Shown here: positions 1-8,225 of the stretch, in pieces | Layout of the letters: every line of letters begins with the position of its first letter | Numbering within the stretch: the stretch's first letter is position 1 | Assembly (NCBI RefSeq): GCF_963665355.1 | Contig: NZ_OY762229.1 | Coordinates: 4,836,001 to 4,900,000 of the forward strand | Direction: 5' to 3' | DNA: 64,000 bases | Source of the DNA: an uncultured Desulfobacter sp. | GTDB lineage: Bacteria > Desulfobacterota > Desulfobacteria > Desulfobacterales > Desulfobacteraceae | Made by a program: the position numbers and the translations under genes | Notes under the pieces: model-generated | Database searches by the model: none | What the model was told of the DNA's origin: nothing | Seen by the model: the letters and a program-made list of their open reading frames with translations, nothing else

Positions 1-1152
1 GGGAACCTGTCCAAAAACATCCTTGATATCTCCTTCCAGAAAGGTGCAGTTATCAATGCCGTTCAAACGGACATTTTCCCTTGCATCCACCACGGCAGAG
101 TGAACGATCTCAATCCCGTAAATCTTTTTTGCCTGGCCGGACAGCCAGATGGGAATCGTGCCTGTGCCTGAGTACAGATCCAGCACTGTCTGGGACCCGT
201 CAAGTTCTGCATAGTCGCTGACTTTGGTATACAGTTTTTCACAAGCCCGGGTGTTTGTCTGGAAAAAAGAGTTGGCAGAAATTTTAAACTGGTAATGTCC
301 CAGTTTTTCGATCAGATGATCTTCTCCATGGATAAGAATCTCTTCCTTACCCGTGGAAACCCCGGAACGTGCATCGGTAATATTATTTACAATGCAGCTT
401 ATTTTCGGGAAATTATCCACAAGAATTCGACCCAGGGCTTGGATGACATCAGCCCTTTTTTCACTGGTCACAAGGTTGACCATCCACTGGTCCCGGGCCA
501 CGGAGTGCCGCAGCATGACAAAACGCCAGAAACCTTCGTGGTTGCGCAGATGATACGCGGAAAGGCCGGATTCTGCCACAAAGCTGCGGATGGTCTCTAA
601 AATTTCATTGCCCAGGGCCGGCATGATATGACAGGCATGAATATCGATCACCTTGTCAAAGGTGCCGGGCACGTGCAGACCAATGCCAAATCCTTTTTTT
701 ATGTTGTCATCGGCCAGCTCTTCGGGCATGAGCCAGCGCATGGAGGAACAGGAAAACTCCATTTTATTGCGGTATTCGTAAATATAATCCGAAGGCACAA
801 CATCCATGACCCGGACATCTTTTAAGCGCCCGATGTGGGCCAAAGACTCGGCCACATGGCGTTTCTTGTATTCAAGCTGTCGCTCGTAGGGCAGTTGCTG
901 CCATTTACAGCCTCCGCAAAACTGGTTGTACTCGCATCTTGCCTGCTGACGCAGGGGCGACGGTGTGACAATGTTGATCAGCCGTCCTTCCGCCCAGGAC
1001 TTCTTTTTTTTAAAAATTTTTACAAAAACCCGATCCCCAGGCACACATCTGTCCACAAATACGGGAAATCCATCGGGTTTGGCCAGCCCCTTTCCTCCAA
1101 AGGCAAGGTCAATGATATCCAGTTCGTAGGTTTTACTTTTTTTAACGGGCAT
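1..1152 (-). CDS. rlmD: 23S rRNA (uracil-5-)-methyltransferase, RlmD/RumA type (3' end cut by window)
   Basis: SAM-dependent RNA methyltransferase of the TrmA/RumA family that makes 5-methyluridine in RNA. Translation starts at the ATG at 1152 (MPVKKSKTYELDIIDLAFGG) and stays open to the left edge, giving 384 codons of an expected 430-460. The first ~65 residues look like a TRAM domain. Cys73, Cys79 and Cys82 (C-x5-C-x2-C) plus a later Cys in DIHACHI fit the family's 4Fe-4S ligands. A SAM-binding motif (VLDLYSGTGTIPIW) lies near residue 350. The catalytic Cys and C-terminus are outside the window. It is divergent from the hydrolase at 1222. The exact target uridine is inferred from the family only; other RumA paralogues are possible. 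Confidence 0.88.
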   Translation of the reverse strand, partial: MPVKKSKTYELDIIDLAFGGKGLAKPDGFPVFVDRCVPGDRVFVKIFKKKKSWAEGRLINIVTPSPLRQQARCEYNQFCGGCKWQQLPYERQLEYKKRHVAESLAHIGRLKDVRVMDVVPSDYIYEYRNKMEFSCSSMRWLMPEELADDNIKKGFGIGLHVPGTFDKVIDIHACHIMPALGNEILETIRSFVAESGLSAYHLRNHEGFWRFVMLRHSVARDQWMVNLVTSEKRADVIQALGRILVDNFPKISCIVNNITDARSGVSTGKEEILIHGEDHLIEKLGHYQFKISANSFFQTNTRACEKLYTKVSDYAELDGSQTVLDLYSGTGTIPIWLSGQAKKIYGIEIVHSAVVDARENVRLNGIDNCTFLEGDIKDVFGQVP

Positions 1153-1221
1153 TTTATACTATATGTTGTAGGTGAATATTAAAAGTCGATAAATATACAA
1201 ATATATGAACTCAAAGACAAG

Positions 1222-1953
1222 ATGAAAATAATTGAAACAAGTTTTACAGTTGATGGATTCACCCTGAAAGGTACCCTTCACCTTCCAGACGCCCTCATGC
1301 CGCCCCTTGTTATCGGCTCCCACGGTCTTGAAGGAAGCCGGTCTTCGGCAAAACAGATGCTTTTATCCAAGGTTTTACCCGCAAATCAGATTGCCTTTTT
1401 CCGATTTGACCACAGGGGCTGCGGAGAGAGCCAGGGCCGTTTTATTGACGACACCAGTCTTGAAAAACGTTCAAACGATTTTTGTGCAGCAGTGGGTCAT
1501 ATCCTTGGGATGGGGGTCACATCAGACCGGATTGCCCTGTTTGGTTCCAGTATGGGGGGGGCCACCTGTATCAACGCCTGGCAGGATCTTGAACATGCCG
1601 GATATAGACTCCAGGGTGCTGTTTTATGCGCCTCTCCCGTGAACACAAAAACCATAAAAAGGATTCCTCTGGCTGGAAATGACAAGCGCCCTGCCCTTTC
1701 TTTGGATTTTTTCAAGAACAATCTTTTATATGATCTTTCTGACCAGGCAAAAGCCCTGCACCATGTCATGATATTCCATGGCCGTGCCGATGAGATTGTC
1801 CCGGTGGAAAATGCCGAACGGCTTTATGCCGCCATGAAAGAGCCCAAAGAGATGATCCTCCATGACGGCGGTGATCACCAGATGACAGACCGGACACACC
1901 AGCAGGATTTTGAACAGAAAATGATCAGCTGGTATAAAACTGTGTTCAATTAA
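1222..1953 (+). CDS. alpha/beta hydrolase
   Basis: A 243-residue serine hydrolase of the alpha/beta fold, single domain, without signal peptide, so probably cytoplasmic. An oxyanion-hole region (GSHGLEGSR) lies near residue 33 and the nucleophile elbow GSSMGG near residue 108. A likely acid Asp sits in RADEIVP near residue 190 and the catalytic His in GGDHQ near residue 218, so the triad is complete. The gene is divergent from rlmD and its end overlaps the end of the convergent MinD-like gene by 4 bases. Nothing in the context points to a substrate; esterase or acyl-peptidase-like activity is possible but not shown. Confidence 0.85.
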   Translation: MKIIETSFTVDGFTLKGTLHLPDALMPPLVIGSHGLEGSRSSAKQMLLSKVLPANQIAFFRFDHRGCGESQGRFIDDTSLEKRSNDFCAAVGHILGMGVTSDRIALFGSSMGGATCINAWQDLEHAGYRLQGAVLCASPVNTKTIKRIPLAGNDKRPALSLDFFKNNLLYDLSDQAKALHHVMIFHGRADEIVPVENAERLYAAMKEPKEMILHDGGDHQMTDRTHQQDFEQKMISWYKTVFN

Positions 1954-3146
1954 TAATAATTCGCCTTTTTCTCCATCCAGGCATCAAAATCCAGATAAAC
2001 CTTCCCGGGCTTGGGCAGCGGATCCCTGAATTCAGACATGGTTTCCAGGTTTTCTGCTTCCAAGGAAGATATGTCCTGCATAGGAAGCCGTGCCTCCTGG
2101 TTCTGGGTCTTGGCCTGATCTTTTAAAAGCTGCTTAATTTGAGACACTTCATCCACAAGAGATGTCAAACCGGCCATGACATCCACAAGGCTTGACAGTT
2201 TTTCTTCAATACCCGCCAACCCCTGGCCTATCCTGGACAGATCTGTGGCCGCGCTGTCACTGATACCGTTATGATTATCCTGACTGTCCCGGGATGAATC
2301 GACCACCGAGGATGATTCAGCCTCAGAATCAGGTTCCGGTGTCTCTTTAAGGTTAAAAAAATTAAAACACTGATTCCAGAAAAACTCCATGGGGATATCG
2401 GGCCTGTCCTTCCCGGATGTCATCAACTTGTCTGCTATGGACTTAATACATCGGGCTGCCGGAGATGATGGAGAAGTTACAACAAAAGGAACATGGGAAA
2501 TAACGGCCTTGGGAACCTGTTGATCATGGGCCACAATCCCCAGCACAGATATTTTTATGGAAAGAAATTTTTCAACGGTATTTTTTAATTTTTTCCAGGC
2601 CGTTACGGCTATTTCCCGGGTTTTAACCTGGTTTATGACCACCCTGACATTGGGCATTCTGCCGGTTTTTGCCAGAACTTTTAGCAGAGAGTAGGCATCT
2701 GTCAGGGAGGTTGGCTCAGGCGCGACCACCAAAACCATGTCATGGGAGGCAAGGCAAAAAGACAACACCTGAGAGGAAATGCCTGCCGATGTGTCAAAAA
2801 GAAAATAATCATATTTGTCCAGGGTCAGGAAAGCCTTGATCAGGTTTTTTGCTTCTTCCCTAGTCATGTCTGCCATTTTTTCTACACCCGAGCTTCCGGG
2901 AACTATATCAATACCATGATACCCCCGGATCATGATATCCTTTAAGTCCAGTTTGTTATTCATAACATCTTCCAGACCGTTTTCAGGCATCAGGCCGGTA
3001 AGAATGTTGACGTTGGCAAGCCCGAGATCCGCATCAAACAGACACACCTTTTTACCGGAAGATGCAAGAGACAAGGCAAGATTCAGGCTGATGCTGGTTT
3101 TACCGACGCCGCCTTTTCCACTTGAGATCGTAATTACTTTGGCCAT
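1950..3146 (-). CDS. MinD/ParA-family P-loop ATPase with long C-terminal extension
   Basis: A 398-residue deviant-Walker ATPase of the MinD/ParA/FlhG group. The P-loop SGKGGVGKTS is at residues 8-17 and the switch region DADLGLANVN near 40-49. The ATPase core ends near residue 245. A Ser/Asp-rich low-complexity stretch (about 270-300) and a predicted amphipathic segment (about 305-345) follow, so the protein is about 100-130 residues longer than typical FlhG or MinD. Its start lies inside the upstream MshEN-type gene (13-base overlap), so the two are probably translationally coupled. No flagellar, pilus or division genes are adjacent, so the cargo is unknown. Positioning of a surface or secretion apparatus is an inference from the partner. 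Confidence 0.85.
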   Translation of the reverse strand: MAKVITISSGKGGVGKTSISLNLALSLASSGKKVCLFDADLGLANVNILTGLMPENGLEDVMNNKLDLKDIMIRGYHGIDIVPGSSGVEKMADMTREEAKNLIKAFLTLDKYDYFLFDTSAGISSQVLSFCLASHDMVLVVAPEPTSLTDAYSLLKVLAKTGRMPNVRVVINQVKTREIAVTAWKKLKNTVEKFLSIKISVLGIVAHDQQVPKAVISHVPFVVTSPSSPAARCIKSIADKLMTSGKDRPDIPMEFFWNQCFNFFNLKETPEPDSEAESSSVVDSSRDSQDNHNGISDSAATDLSRIGQGLAGIEEKLSSLVDVMAGLTSLVDEVSQIKQLLKDQAKTQNQEARLPMQDISSLEAENLETMSEFRDPLPKPGKVYLDFDAWMEKKANYY

Positions 3147-4135
3147 AGATATTGCTCCTGATCTTCGGGTAAAGCTGCAATGACAACCTTACCCTGATTT
3201 TTTTCCAGGCTGAATCTAACAGCCCGGCAATGAAAGGTCGTGGTAATTTGCCTGTGTTTTTCCATTATGAAAGTGTGAAATGCAACATGCCGATCTTGGG
3301 TTGAACAACGATCCGAGAACAGATTCTTAAGTTTCTCATACTGTTTGAAAAAACTGAAAACACCATCCTGCTCAATAACCGGATCCCTTATTACTATATT
3401 ATAGCTTAAAAGCGCGGACAGTTCTTTTGAAATATCTTTGGGAACAACCGAGTCATAGGCTTCATTGTAGAGCAGCTTGAAAAACCAGATAAATCCGGAA
3501 TAAGGAATGAAAAGCGTTTCAAAGCGAAAATTAGGCAGCCTCTGGATCAGCCATCGCACGAACAAAAGATTTTCAGGATCCATAATGCCGATTAAAAGGG
3601 TTTTTCCCTGGAGCAGTAAAGGAATGGTCTTATTTAACCGGGCTTCATCCTTTGAAATCAGGCTTGACAGATCCTCCCTGTCCTTTCGATTAAAACCCAG
3701 ATCGCTTATGGATCTTAAAGGTATGCGGAACAGATCCATCAAAATATGGGAAAGGCGCTCCTCGGAAATGACACCCGCCTCAAGCAGAGTGCTGATAAAG
3801 GGTATGCCGGTTTCCCTGACCCGGATCATGCATTGGTTTATAACCTCAGAAGATACGATATGTTCCTGTTCCAAGAATACCTGAACAGAACGAAGTTTTT
3901 TGTTTTTTCTCAAAATATAGTAGGCATCCACAGGTGTGACCAGGTTCAGGTCGCAAAGTATACTGGCAAAAAACCTGGGATTATCCCGACTTTTAGACCG
4001 AAGGCTTTTTTCCTGTACAGCCAGAGCTCGTTCCATGTCCTTAGGGGAAATAAGGCCCTCATCCAAAAACAAGGATCCCACCACAAGGCTGTCATCTTCT
4101 CTGTTTTGGTTTGAAACATGCTTAACCAAGGCCAT
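3134..4135 (-). CDS. MshEN/GspE-N domain protein without ATPase domain
   Basis: A 333-residue protein with repeats like the N-terminal domain of type II secretion/type IV pilus ATPases (GspE/PilB/MshE). Residues about 18-42 (GSLFLDEGLISPKDMERAL) and about 111-130 (TLLEAGVISEERL) are two 'LxxxGxIS' helical repeats. Residues about 135-225 match a T2SSE-N/MshEN module, with the typical 'Pl..qgk.L.igimDPeN' and a closing 'klLY'. No Walker motifs follow, so this is a stand-alone sensor/adaptor. MshEN domains can bind cyclic di-GMP; the first-repeat Arg-Leu-Gly is Val-Val-Gly here, so binding is uncertain. A purine-rich Shine-Dalgarno (GGAAGGAGGG) precedes the ATG. The gene overlaps the MinD-like gene downstream. 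Confidence 0.72.
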   Translation of the reverse strand: MALVKHVSNQNREDDSLVVGSLFLDEGLISPKDMERALAVQEKSLRSKSRDNPRFFASILCDLNLVTPVDAYYILRKNKKLRSVQVFLEQEHIVSSEVINQCMIRVRETGIPFISTLLEAGVISEERLSHILMDLFRIPLRSISDLGFNRKDREDLSSLISKDEARLNKTIPLLLQGKTLLIGIMDPENLLFVRWLIQRLPNFRFETLFIPYSGFIWFFKLLYNEAYDSVVPKDISKELSALLSYNIVIRDPVIEQDGVFSFFKQYEKLKNLFSDRCSTQDRHVAFHTFIMEKHRQITTTFHCRAVRFSLEKNQGKVVIAALPEDQEQYLWPK

Positions 4136-4567
4136 ATTTATTTTTTCCCTCCTTCCTTTTTTACCTGGCTATATTTTGATCGGCTTGGTGTTTTTTATAT
4201 GTATGAAAGGCTGGGTCAGTCACTCAGATCTTTCAAACTTTGTTGTGGGCTGAGCCTGGCTGCTGATATGTCAGGTCAGCCCATGGCTGTTCGTCGTTTG
4301 AACTCATCGTTTCCTAAAGGTCCTGGGGCAGACCTGAAAATCGTTAAGAATTCTGGAATTGTGTCACAGCCGGAGGAGACTTGCAAGAACATTGGCATGA
4401 TAGATCACTCCGAATTAAGAAAGCTGTCTCCTGTATCTTTTTTGATATCAGTAAACATTTGATCCTTCAATCAAATAATAGTGCCCTGAACAAAATTAAT
4501 AAAGGGTCTAATAATGGATCGCCTGGCACGGATTCCTGGCTGAAAGACGAAAACAGACAACCACGAA
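4136..4567. other. non-coding/decayed stretch between the MshEN-type gene and a kinase remnant
   Basis: No intact gene is supported here. The first 60 bases hold the upstream region of the leftward gene. A 49-bp repeat shared with the tmk upstream region lies at 4241-4289. The rest shows only short open frames that match nothing recognisable and may be decayed 5' parts of the kinase at 4568. Confidence 0.5.
4241..4289 (+). repeat. 49-bp dispersed repeat, copy A (REP-like hairpin)
   Basis: This stretch matches 26492-26540 on the opposite strand at 46 of 49 positions. It contains an imperfect hairpin: GGCTG-CTGA, loop TATG, TCAG, two unpaired bases, CAGCC. The only other copy I see lies directly before tmk. 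Both copies also share an open frame reading ADMSGQPMA, so an old coding origin is possible. Confidence 0.75.
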
Positions 4568-4936
4568 ATGAATGAAGAAGGGGCATTCCTGGCATGTAAT
4601 TCCCGGTTTGAGGATCTTTACGGGGCAAAAGAGAAAGATATCCTCGGCAGGACCGACTATGATTTTGTTAATGGAGAACTGATCGGCATACAGGGTATCG
4701 GTCGTGATATTACGGAACGAAAGCTGTTCCAGGAACAGCTGGAGCACTCCCGAAAGCTTGAATCTACAGGACGCCTGGCAGATGGCGTCGCCCATGGCTT
4801 TAACAATATGCTCAGTGTTATTATTGGCAATACTGAACTTCTCCTGCTGGATCTTCCCGACAACAGCCCTGCAAAGGAACCCCTTGAACAAACAGTGAGG
4901 GCAGTCAGGCCCCGGAACTGCACTGATCTGTTTTAG
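4568..4936 (+). pseudogene. PAS/histidine-kinase remnant
   Basis: A 122-residue frame holding pieces of a PAS-containing sensor histidine kinase. Residues 1-35 are the start of a PAS domain (FLACNSRFEDLYG, then ILGRTDYDFVN). The text then jumps directly to the PAS end GIGRDITERK, so about 45 residues of the PAS core are missing. A HisKA phosphoacceptor box follows (LADGVAHGFNNML; family norm is GVAHDFNN). The frame ends after RPRNCTDLF, which looks like a damaged 'RAxxLTxQLL', before any ATPase domain. The last 4 bases overlap the end of cinA. Deleted at both ends and internally, so it is almost surely non-functional. Confidence 0.75.
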
Positions 4937-6198
4937 TTTTTCACAAGTTCCCGGCGCAGCATCTCAAGGGCCTTGGCGGCAAACAGCTGTTTGTTACGTT
5001 CACGGTCACCGCTGTCCAGAATAAACCTTTGGGAGAAGGACCCCGAAGGCCCTGCCACTCCGATACATACCGTCCCCACAGGCTTTTCTTCGGTTCCGCC
5101 GGAAGGGCCTGCAATACCTGTGGTGGAGACAGCCCAGTCTGACCCGCCGGTTTCTTGCACGCCAACCGCCATTTCAAGGGCAGTGGTTTCATCCACCGCC
5201 CCATTGGTTTCCAGGGTTTGCCGGGACACCTTGAGAACAGCTTCCTTGGCTGAATTGGCATAGGTGGTGGCTGAAAACAAAAAATATGCAGAGGCGCCCG
5301 GCACATCGGTTATCAGATTAGCCACCAGTCCGCCTGTGCAGGATTCAGCCACACTCAGTGTCTGCCCGCGCTTCGTCAAAAGCCGCCCCACTTCCTGGGC
5401 CAGGGTCAGTCCCTGGTCTGAAATGACTTTATCCCCAAGCTTTTCCATCACCCACAGTTTCGCCTGGTTCATCTCTTTGGCACCATCCAGACCCTCGTCA
5501 GAATCAGAGACCACTTCCTTGAGCCGTGAAAGCTTCACCTCAATCATGGGGAATCTGATCCTGAACCCCAGATGTATTTCGGGAAACTGCAGGGCAAAAC
5601 CAGAAAGGACCTCCCCGACCCTGGATTCAGCCATACCGAACAGCATCAGGCGTATGACTTGAATTTCACCGACATACCCGGTCATTTCATTCAACTTGGA
5701 TCTGACTTTCAAGTCAAACATCCGCTCCATCTCCCTGGAGACACCGGGCATGCAAAAAAACCGGCACTTGTCGATGGTCATGGAAAACCCCGGAGCGGTA
5801 CCGTGAAGATTCTCTATGAATTTTGAACCCTTGGGCAGCATGGCCTGTTTTTGATTGGCAAAGTCCAGTTCAAACCCGCGTTTGTCAAAATACTTTTTCA
5901 TGGATGCCAGGGCCTGGGTATCCAATTCAGTTTCCACACCGGCCGCCTCAGCCAGTGCCCCGGTTGTTAAGTCATCGGGGGTCGGTCCAAGACCGCCGGT
6001 CATGACACAGACATCCGCGGTGGATGCGATATCCTCAATCTCCCTGACAAGGGCTGCCATATCATCCGGCACAGCACTTGTCTTTATAACGGTTACACCA
6101 CAACTTTTTAGCTGCCTGCATAAATACGCGCTGTTGGTGTCCATAATATCGCCAAGCAGCACCTCATTGCCGGTGGATAAAACATGACCGTAAATCAT
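4933..6198 (-). CDS. cinA: CinA-family nicotinamide-nucleotide amidohydrolase / MoaB-like protein
   Basis: About 421 residues with the two-domain CinA layout. The N-terminal half is MoaB/MoeA-like (STGNEVLLGDIMDTNS near residue 7, then the phosphate-binding MTGGLGPTPDDLT near 65). The C-terminal third is a PncC/CinA amidase domain (SVAESCTGGL near 290, then STTGIAGPSGGTEEKPVGTV). PncC activity deamidates NMN to recycle NAD; the N-terminal domain of some CinA proteins is an ADP-ribose pyrophosphatase. The ATG at 6198 is preferred because GAAGGG precedes it by 7 bases; an upstream TTG at 6213 is in frame but lacks support. It follows the radical-SAM gene by about 30 bases on the same strand, so the two may be co-transcribed. 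Confidence 0.92.
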   Translation of the reverse strand: MIYGHVLSTGNEVLLGDIMDTNSAYLCRQLKSCGVTVIKTSAVPDDMAALVREIEDIASTADVCVMTGGLGPTPDDLTTGALAEAAGVETELDTQALASMKKYFDKRGFELDFANQKQAMLPKGSKFIENLHGTAPGFSMTIDKCRFFCMPGVSREMERMFDLKVRSKLNEMTGYVGEIQVIRLMLFGMAESRVGEVLSGFALQFPEIHLGFRIRFPMIEVKLSRLKEVVSDSDEGLDGAKEMNQAKLWVMEKLGDKVISDQGLTLAQEVGRLLTKRGQTLSVAESCTGGLVANLITDVPGASAYFLFSATTYANSAKEAVLKVSRQTLETNGAVDETTALEMAVGVQETGGSDWAVSTTGIAGPSGGTEEKPVGTVCIGVAGPSGSFSQRFILDSGDRERNKQLFAAKALEMLRRELVKN

Positions 6199-6228
6199 GA
6201 GAAAACCCTTCAAAATTCAAATCAATAT

Positions 6229-7752
6229 TCAGTGGATATCATTAAAAAACATGGCATGGTTGGATGAAAAAAAGACCGGATTTTTTTTGAACCTGGATCC
6301 CACCCCCAGCTGTTTTTTAAACTCTTTATCAATAAACGATTTCACGTTACGCCGGGTCCAGCCCAAGGGGTGTTCAAAGTTAAGATATAAAGAGAGATCG
6401 CCATGGTAAAATTCATGGGTGACAAGCCCTTTGGCATCGTCGCTGAACTTAGGCAAATTAAACACAGACAGATTCAAATAGTCAATATCAGATTTATGGG
6501 CCTCGATATAATCCAAAGTGCGGCGGGCAGCCGCCTCATCTTCATAATGGGTGCCGAAAAGCAGGTAGACAAAAGTAAGAATACCTGCGGCTTTAAGATT
6601 GGCCAGGGTCGCTGAAACAAGTTCGAGATCCGTGCCCTTTCTCATATCTTCCAGCACTCTTTGGTCGCCGGATTCAAGCCCGAGTTTGAGCATCTCACAT
6701 CCGCTGTTCTTCAACGCCAGACAAAATTGGGGGTCTGCAAAATCCTTTTCAAACCGCACAAACCCATACCATTTAAATGCACACGTCTGCCTGGAAAGTA
6801 CCCGTAGAAAAGCAGGTGTCACGGCATTATCAATGAAGTGGACCACCTCAGGATCATGATTTTCAGCCATCAGGGCAAGGTCATTCAGTACAAGTTCGGC
6901 CCGCTGGGTGGAATAGGGCCGGGTTTCAGCCTTTTCAGGACAAAAATTGCATTTGCTCCAGTAGCACCCGATGGAGCCCCTGAACGGTAAAATTTTTGCC
7001 GGTGCAATATAATCGTGGTTATCGGCAAACCCGTAATCCGGCACATAATGTTTTTTCTCAATACCGGGCTTTCCAAGCAGTGCGAGCAAAGGTGATTCGC
7101 CTTCCCCTTTGACCAGATGATCAATCAGACTCGAAAAGGGGTTCTTGAAATCAGGACGGCTCATCCAGGAAGAGATCAATCCTCCGCCCATCACAAGTGT
7201 TTTATCCGGAAAGTTGTCCCGGATCCACCCGGCCAGGGCAAAGCTGACCAGAGCCTGGTTCAGGTAGCAAAGGGAGATGCCTATCCAGGGATGACTCCAG
7301 GAGTCTATGGCCGGACGAAGCTTTTCTTCAAAATACAGGTAAAAGGGATTTTCCCTATATGATGCGGCACTGTCAAGCAACGCCTTTGAATCCACCGAAG
7401 AGAGCTGATTGTCCGAATAGTCACTCAAGCTGACTCGAAATCGCGACCGGTCCACCGATACGGCCACCAGACGGTTCAGATCATTGACACGCTGATGATA
7501 GCGGTCAACATTGGTATACAGATCAGGGTCCCTAAGATCCTTTAAATAAGCGGATCTGTTCTTCAAAGCTCTGCGGGTCCAGGAGTCTGCCGCCCTTTCT
7601 TTGCCCACAGAGTTGACCAGCCATAAAAGGCCGTCCACATTGGCGTCAACACATTTGCAGTCAATACCGTTTTCCTTTAATGCAGAAGACAAAAGTGCAA
7701 TACCGGCCGGCGGCTCACAGGGTTTGGCCACCGGAGGAAAAATCAAAAGCAT
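6229..7752 (-). CDS. B12-binding-domain-type radical SAM protein
   Basis: A 507-residue member of the large radical-SAM group with an N-terminal cobalamin-binding-like region. The protein opens with FPPVAKPCEPPAGIALLSS, typical of these proteins. The radical-SAM cluster motif is near residue 245 (CYWSKCNFC), followed by a SAM-contacting 'GLESGDQRVLEDMRKGT' region near 360. The B12-anchoring DxHxxG motif is not obvious in the N-terminal part, so cobalamin binding is doubtful. Family members carry out methylations, ring contractions and methylthiolations; the substrate cannot be told here. It precedes cinA in a possible operon. Confidence 0.82.
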   Translation of the reverse strand: MLLIFPPVAKPCEPPAGIALLSSALKENGIDCKCVDANVDGLLWLVNSVGKERAADSWTRRALKNRSAYLKDLRDPDLYTNVDRYHQRVNDLNRLVAVSVDRSRFRVSLSDYSDNQLSSVDSKALLDSAASYRENPFYLYFEEKLRPAIDSWSHPWIGISLCYLNQALVSFALAGWIRDNFPDKTLVMGGGLISSWMSRPDFKNPFSSLIDHLVKGEGESPLLALLGKPGIEKKHYVPDYGFADNHDYIAPAKILPFRGSIGCYWSKCNFCPEKAETRPYSTQRAELVLNDLALMAENHDPEVVHFIDNAVTPAFLRVLSRQTCAFKWYGFVRFEKDFADPQFCLALKNSGCEMLKLGLESGDQRVLEDMRKGTDLELVSATLANLKAAGILTFVYLLFGTHYEDEAAARRTLDYIEAHKSDIDYLNLSVFNLPKFSDDAKGLVTHEFYHGDLSLYLNFEHPLGWTRRNVKSFIDKEFKKQLGVGSRFKKNPVFFSSNHAMFFNDIH

Positions 7753-7919
7753 TCAAATCAGTCCCAGGCCGTGCTGCCCGACATGATGTCACGGGAAACA
7801 AGGCCAATAATCAATTCATTGTAAAGGTGCCGGGCACCAGTTTTTTTCAAACACTATATAAATGGCAGGTTGCAATAGCACCAGCTTTTTTTACCTTTAC
7901 GTCCGCATTCGCATGTTTT

Positions 7920-7937
7920 GTTTCTACAAATAGAAAC
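7920..7937. promoter_or_regulatory. perfect 7-4-7 palindrome upstream of trp promoter
   Basis: GTTTCTA-caaa-TAGAAAC is a perfect inverted repeat that ends 7 bases before the -35 box of the trp promoter. Its position fits a binding site for a dimeric regulator. The regulator is unknown. Confidence 0.45.
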
Positions 7938-7944
7938 ATTTTCA

Positions 7945-7973
7945 TTGACACCATTATAAAAACCATTTAATTT
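7945..7973 (+). promoter_or_regulatory. sigma-70 type promoter of the trp operon
   Basis: TTGACA at 7945-7950, a 17-base spacer, then TAATTT at 7968-7973. The expected start is near 7980, about 30 bases ahead of the leader-peptide ATG. The -35 box is a perfect consensus match. Confidence 0.7.
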
Positions 7974-8008
7974 GGCCTTTAAAAAAACTTAAACAGACAA
8001 GGGTACGC

Positions 8009-8107
8009 ATGAAAACATCAGCAACCAACCAGAAACAAATTTTATGGCACTGGCATTCCTGGCCAATATGGCAATGGCTGCTGCACCGGTCATCAAAGAT
8101 GATTTAA
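8009..8107 (+). CDS. trpL: trp operon leader peptide
   Basis: A 32-codon frame beginning ATG AAA ACA with an AAGGG Shine-Dalgarno 5 bases upstream. Residues 12-24 read LWHWHSWPIWQWL: five Trp codons (residues 13, 15, 18, 21 and 23) in 11 positions. The frame ends with TAA at 8105-8107, just before the first arm of a pause hairpin. Such tryptophan-dense leaders control attenuation: ribosome stalling at the Trp codons when charged tRNA-Trp is scarce lets the antiterminator form. Position between a promoter and trpE, with alternative hairpins following, makes the assignment strong. Confidence 0.93.
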   Translation: MKTSATNQKQILWHWHSWPIWQWLLHRSSKMI

Positions 8108-8126
8108 TTTCTTAGGACATATCGCT

Positions 8127-8197
8127 GCAGCAGCTTCTCCACATATACGGCTGTTGCGGATTCAGGGCTGACAACACCGTATGTCAGCCTTTTTTTA
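8127..8197 (+). terminator. trp attenuator (alternative RNA hairpins and terminator)
   Basis: Four segments can pair in the classical way. Segment 1 (GCAGCAG, 8127-8133) pairs with segment 2 (CTGTTGC, 8151-8157) as pause hairpin. Segment 2 in the register ACGG-c-TGTTG (8147-8156) pairs with CAACACCGT (8172-8180) as antiterminator. Segments 3 and 4 (GGCTGACA, 8166-8173, with TGTCAGCC, 8182-8189) form an 8-bp stem followed by seven T's as terminator. Lies 28 bases ahead of trpE. Confidence 0.9.
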
Positions 8198-8225
8198 TTT
8201 TAAAATTATTGTGAGGATTTTTTAA

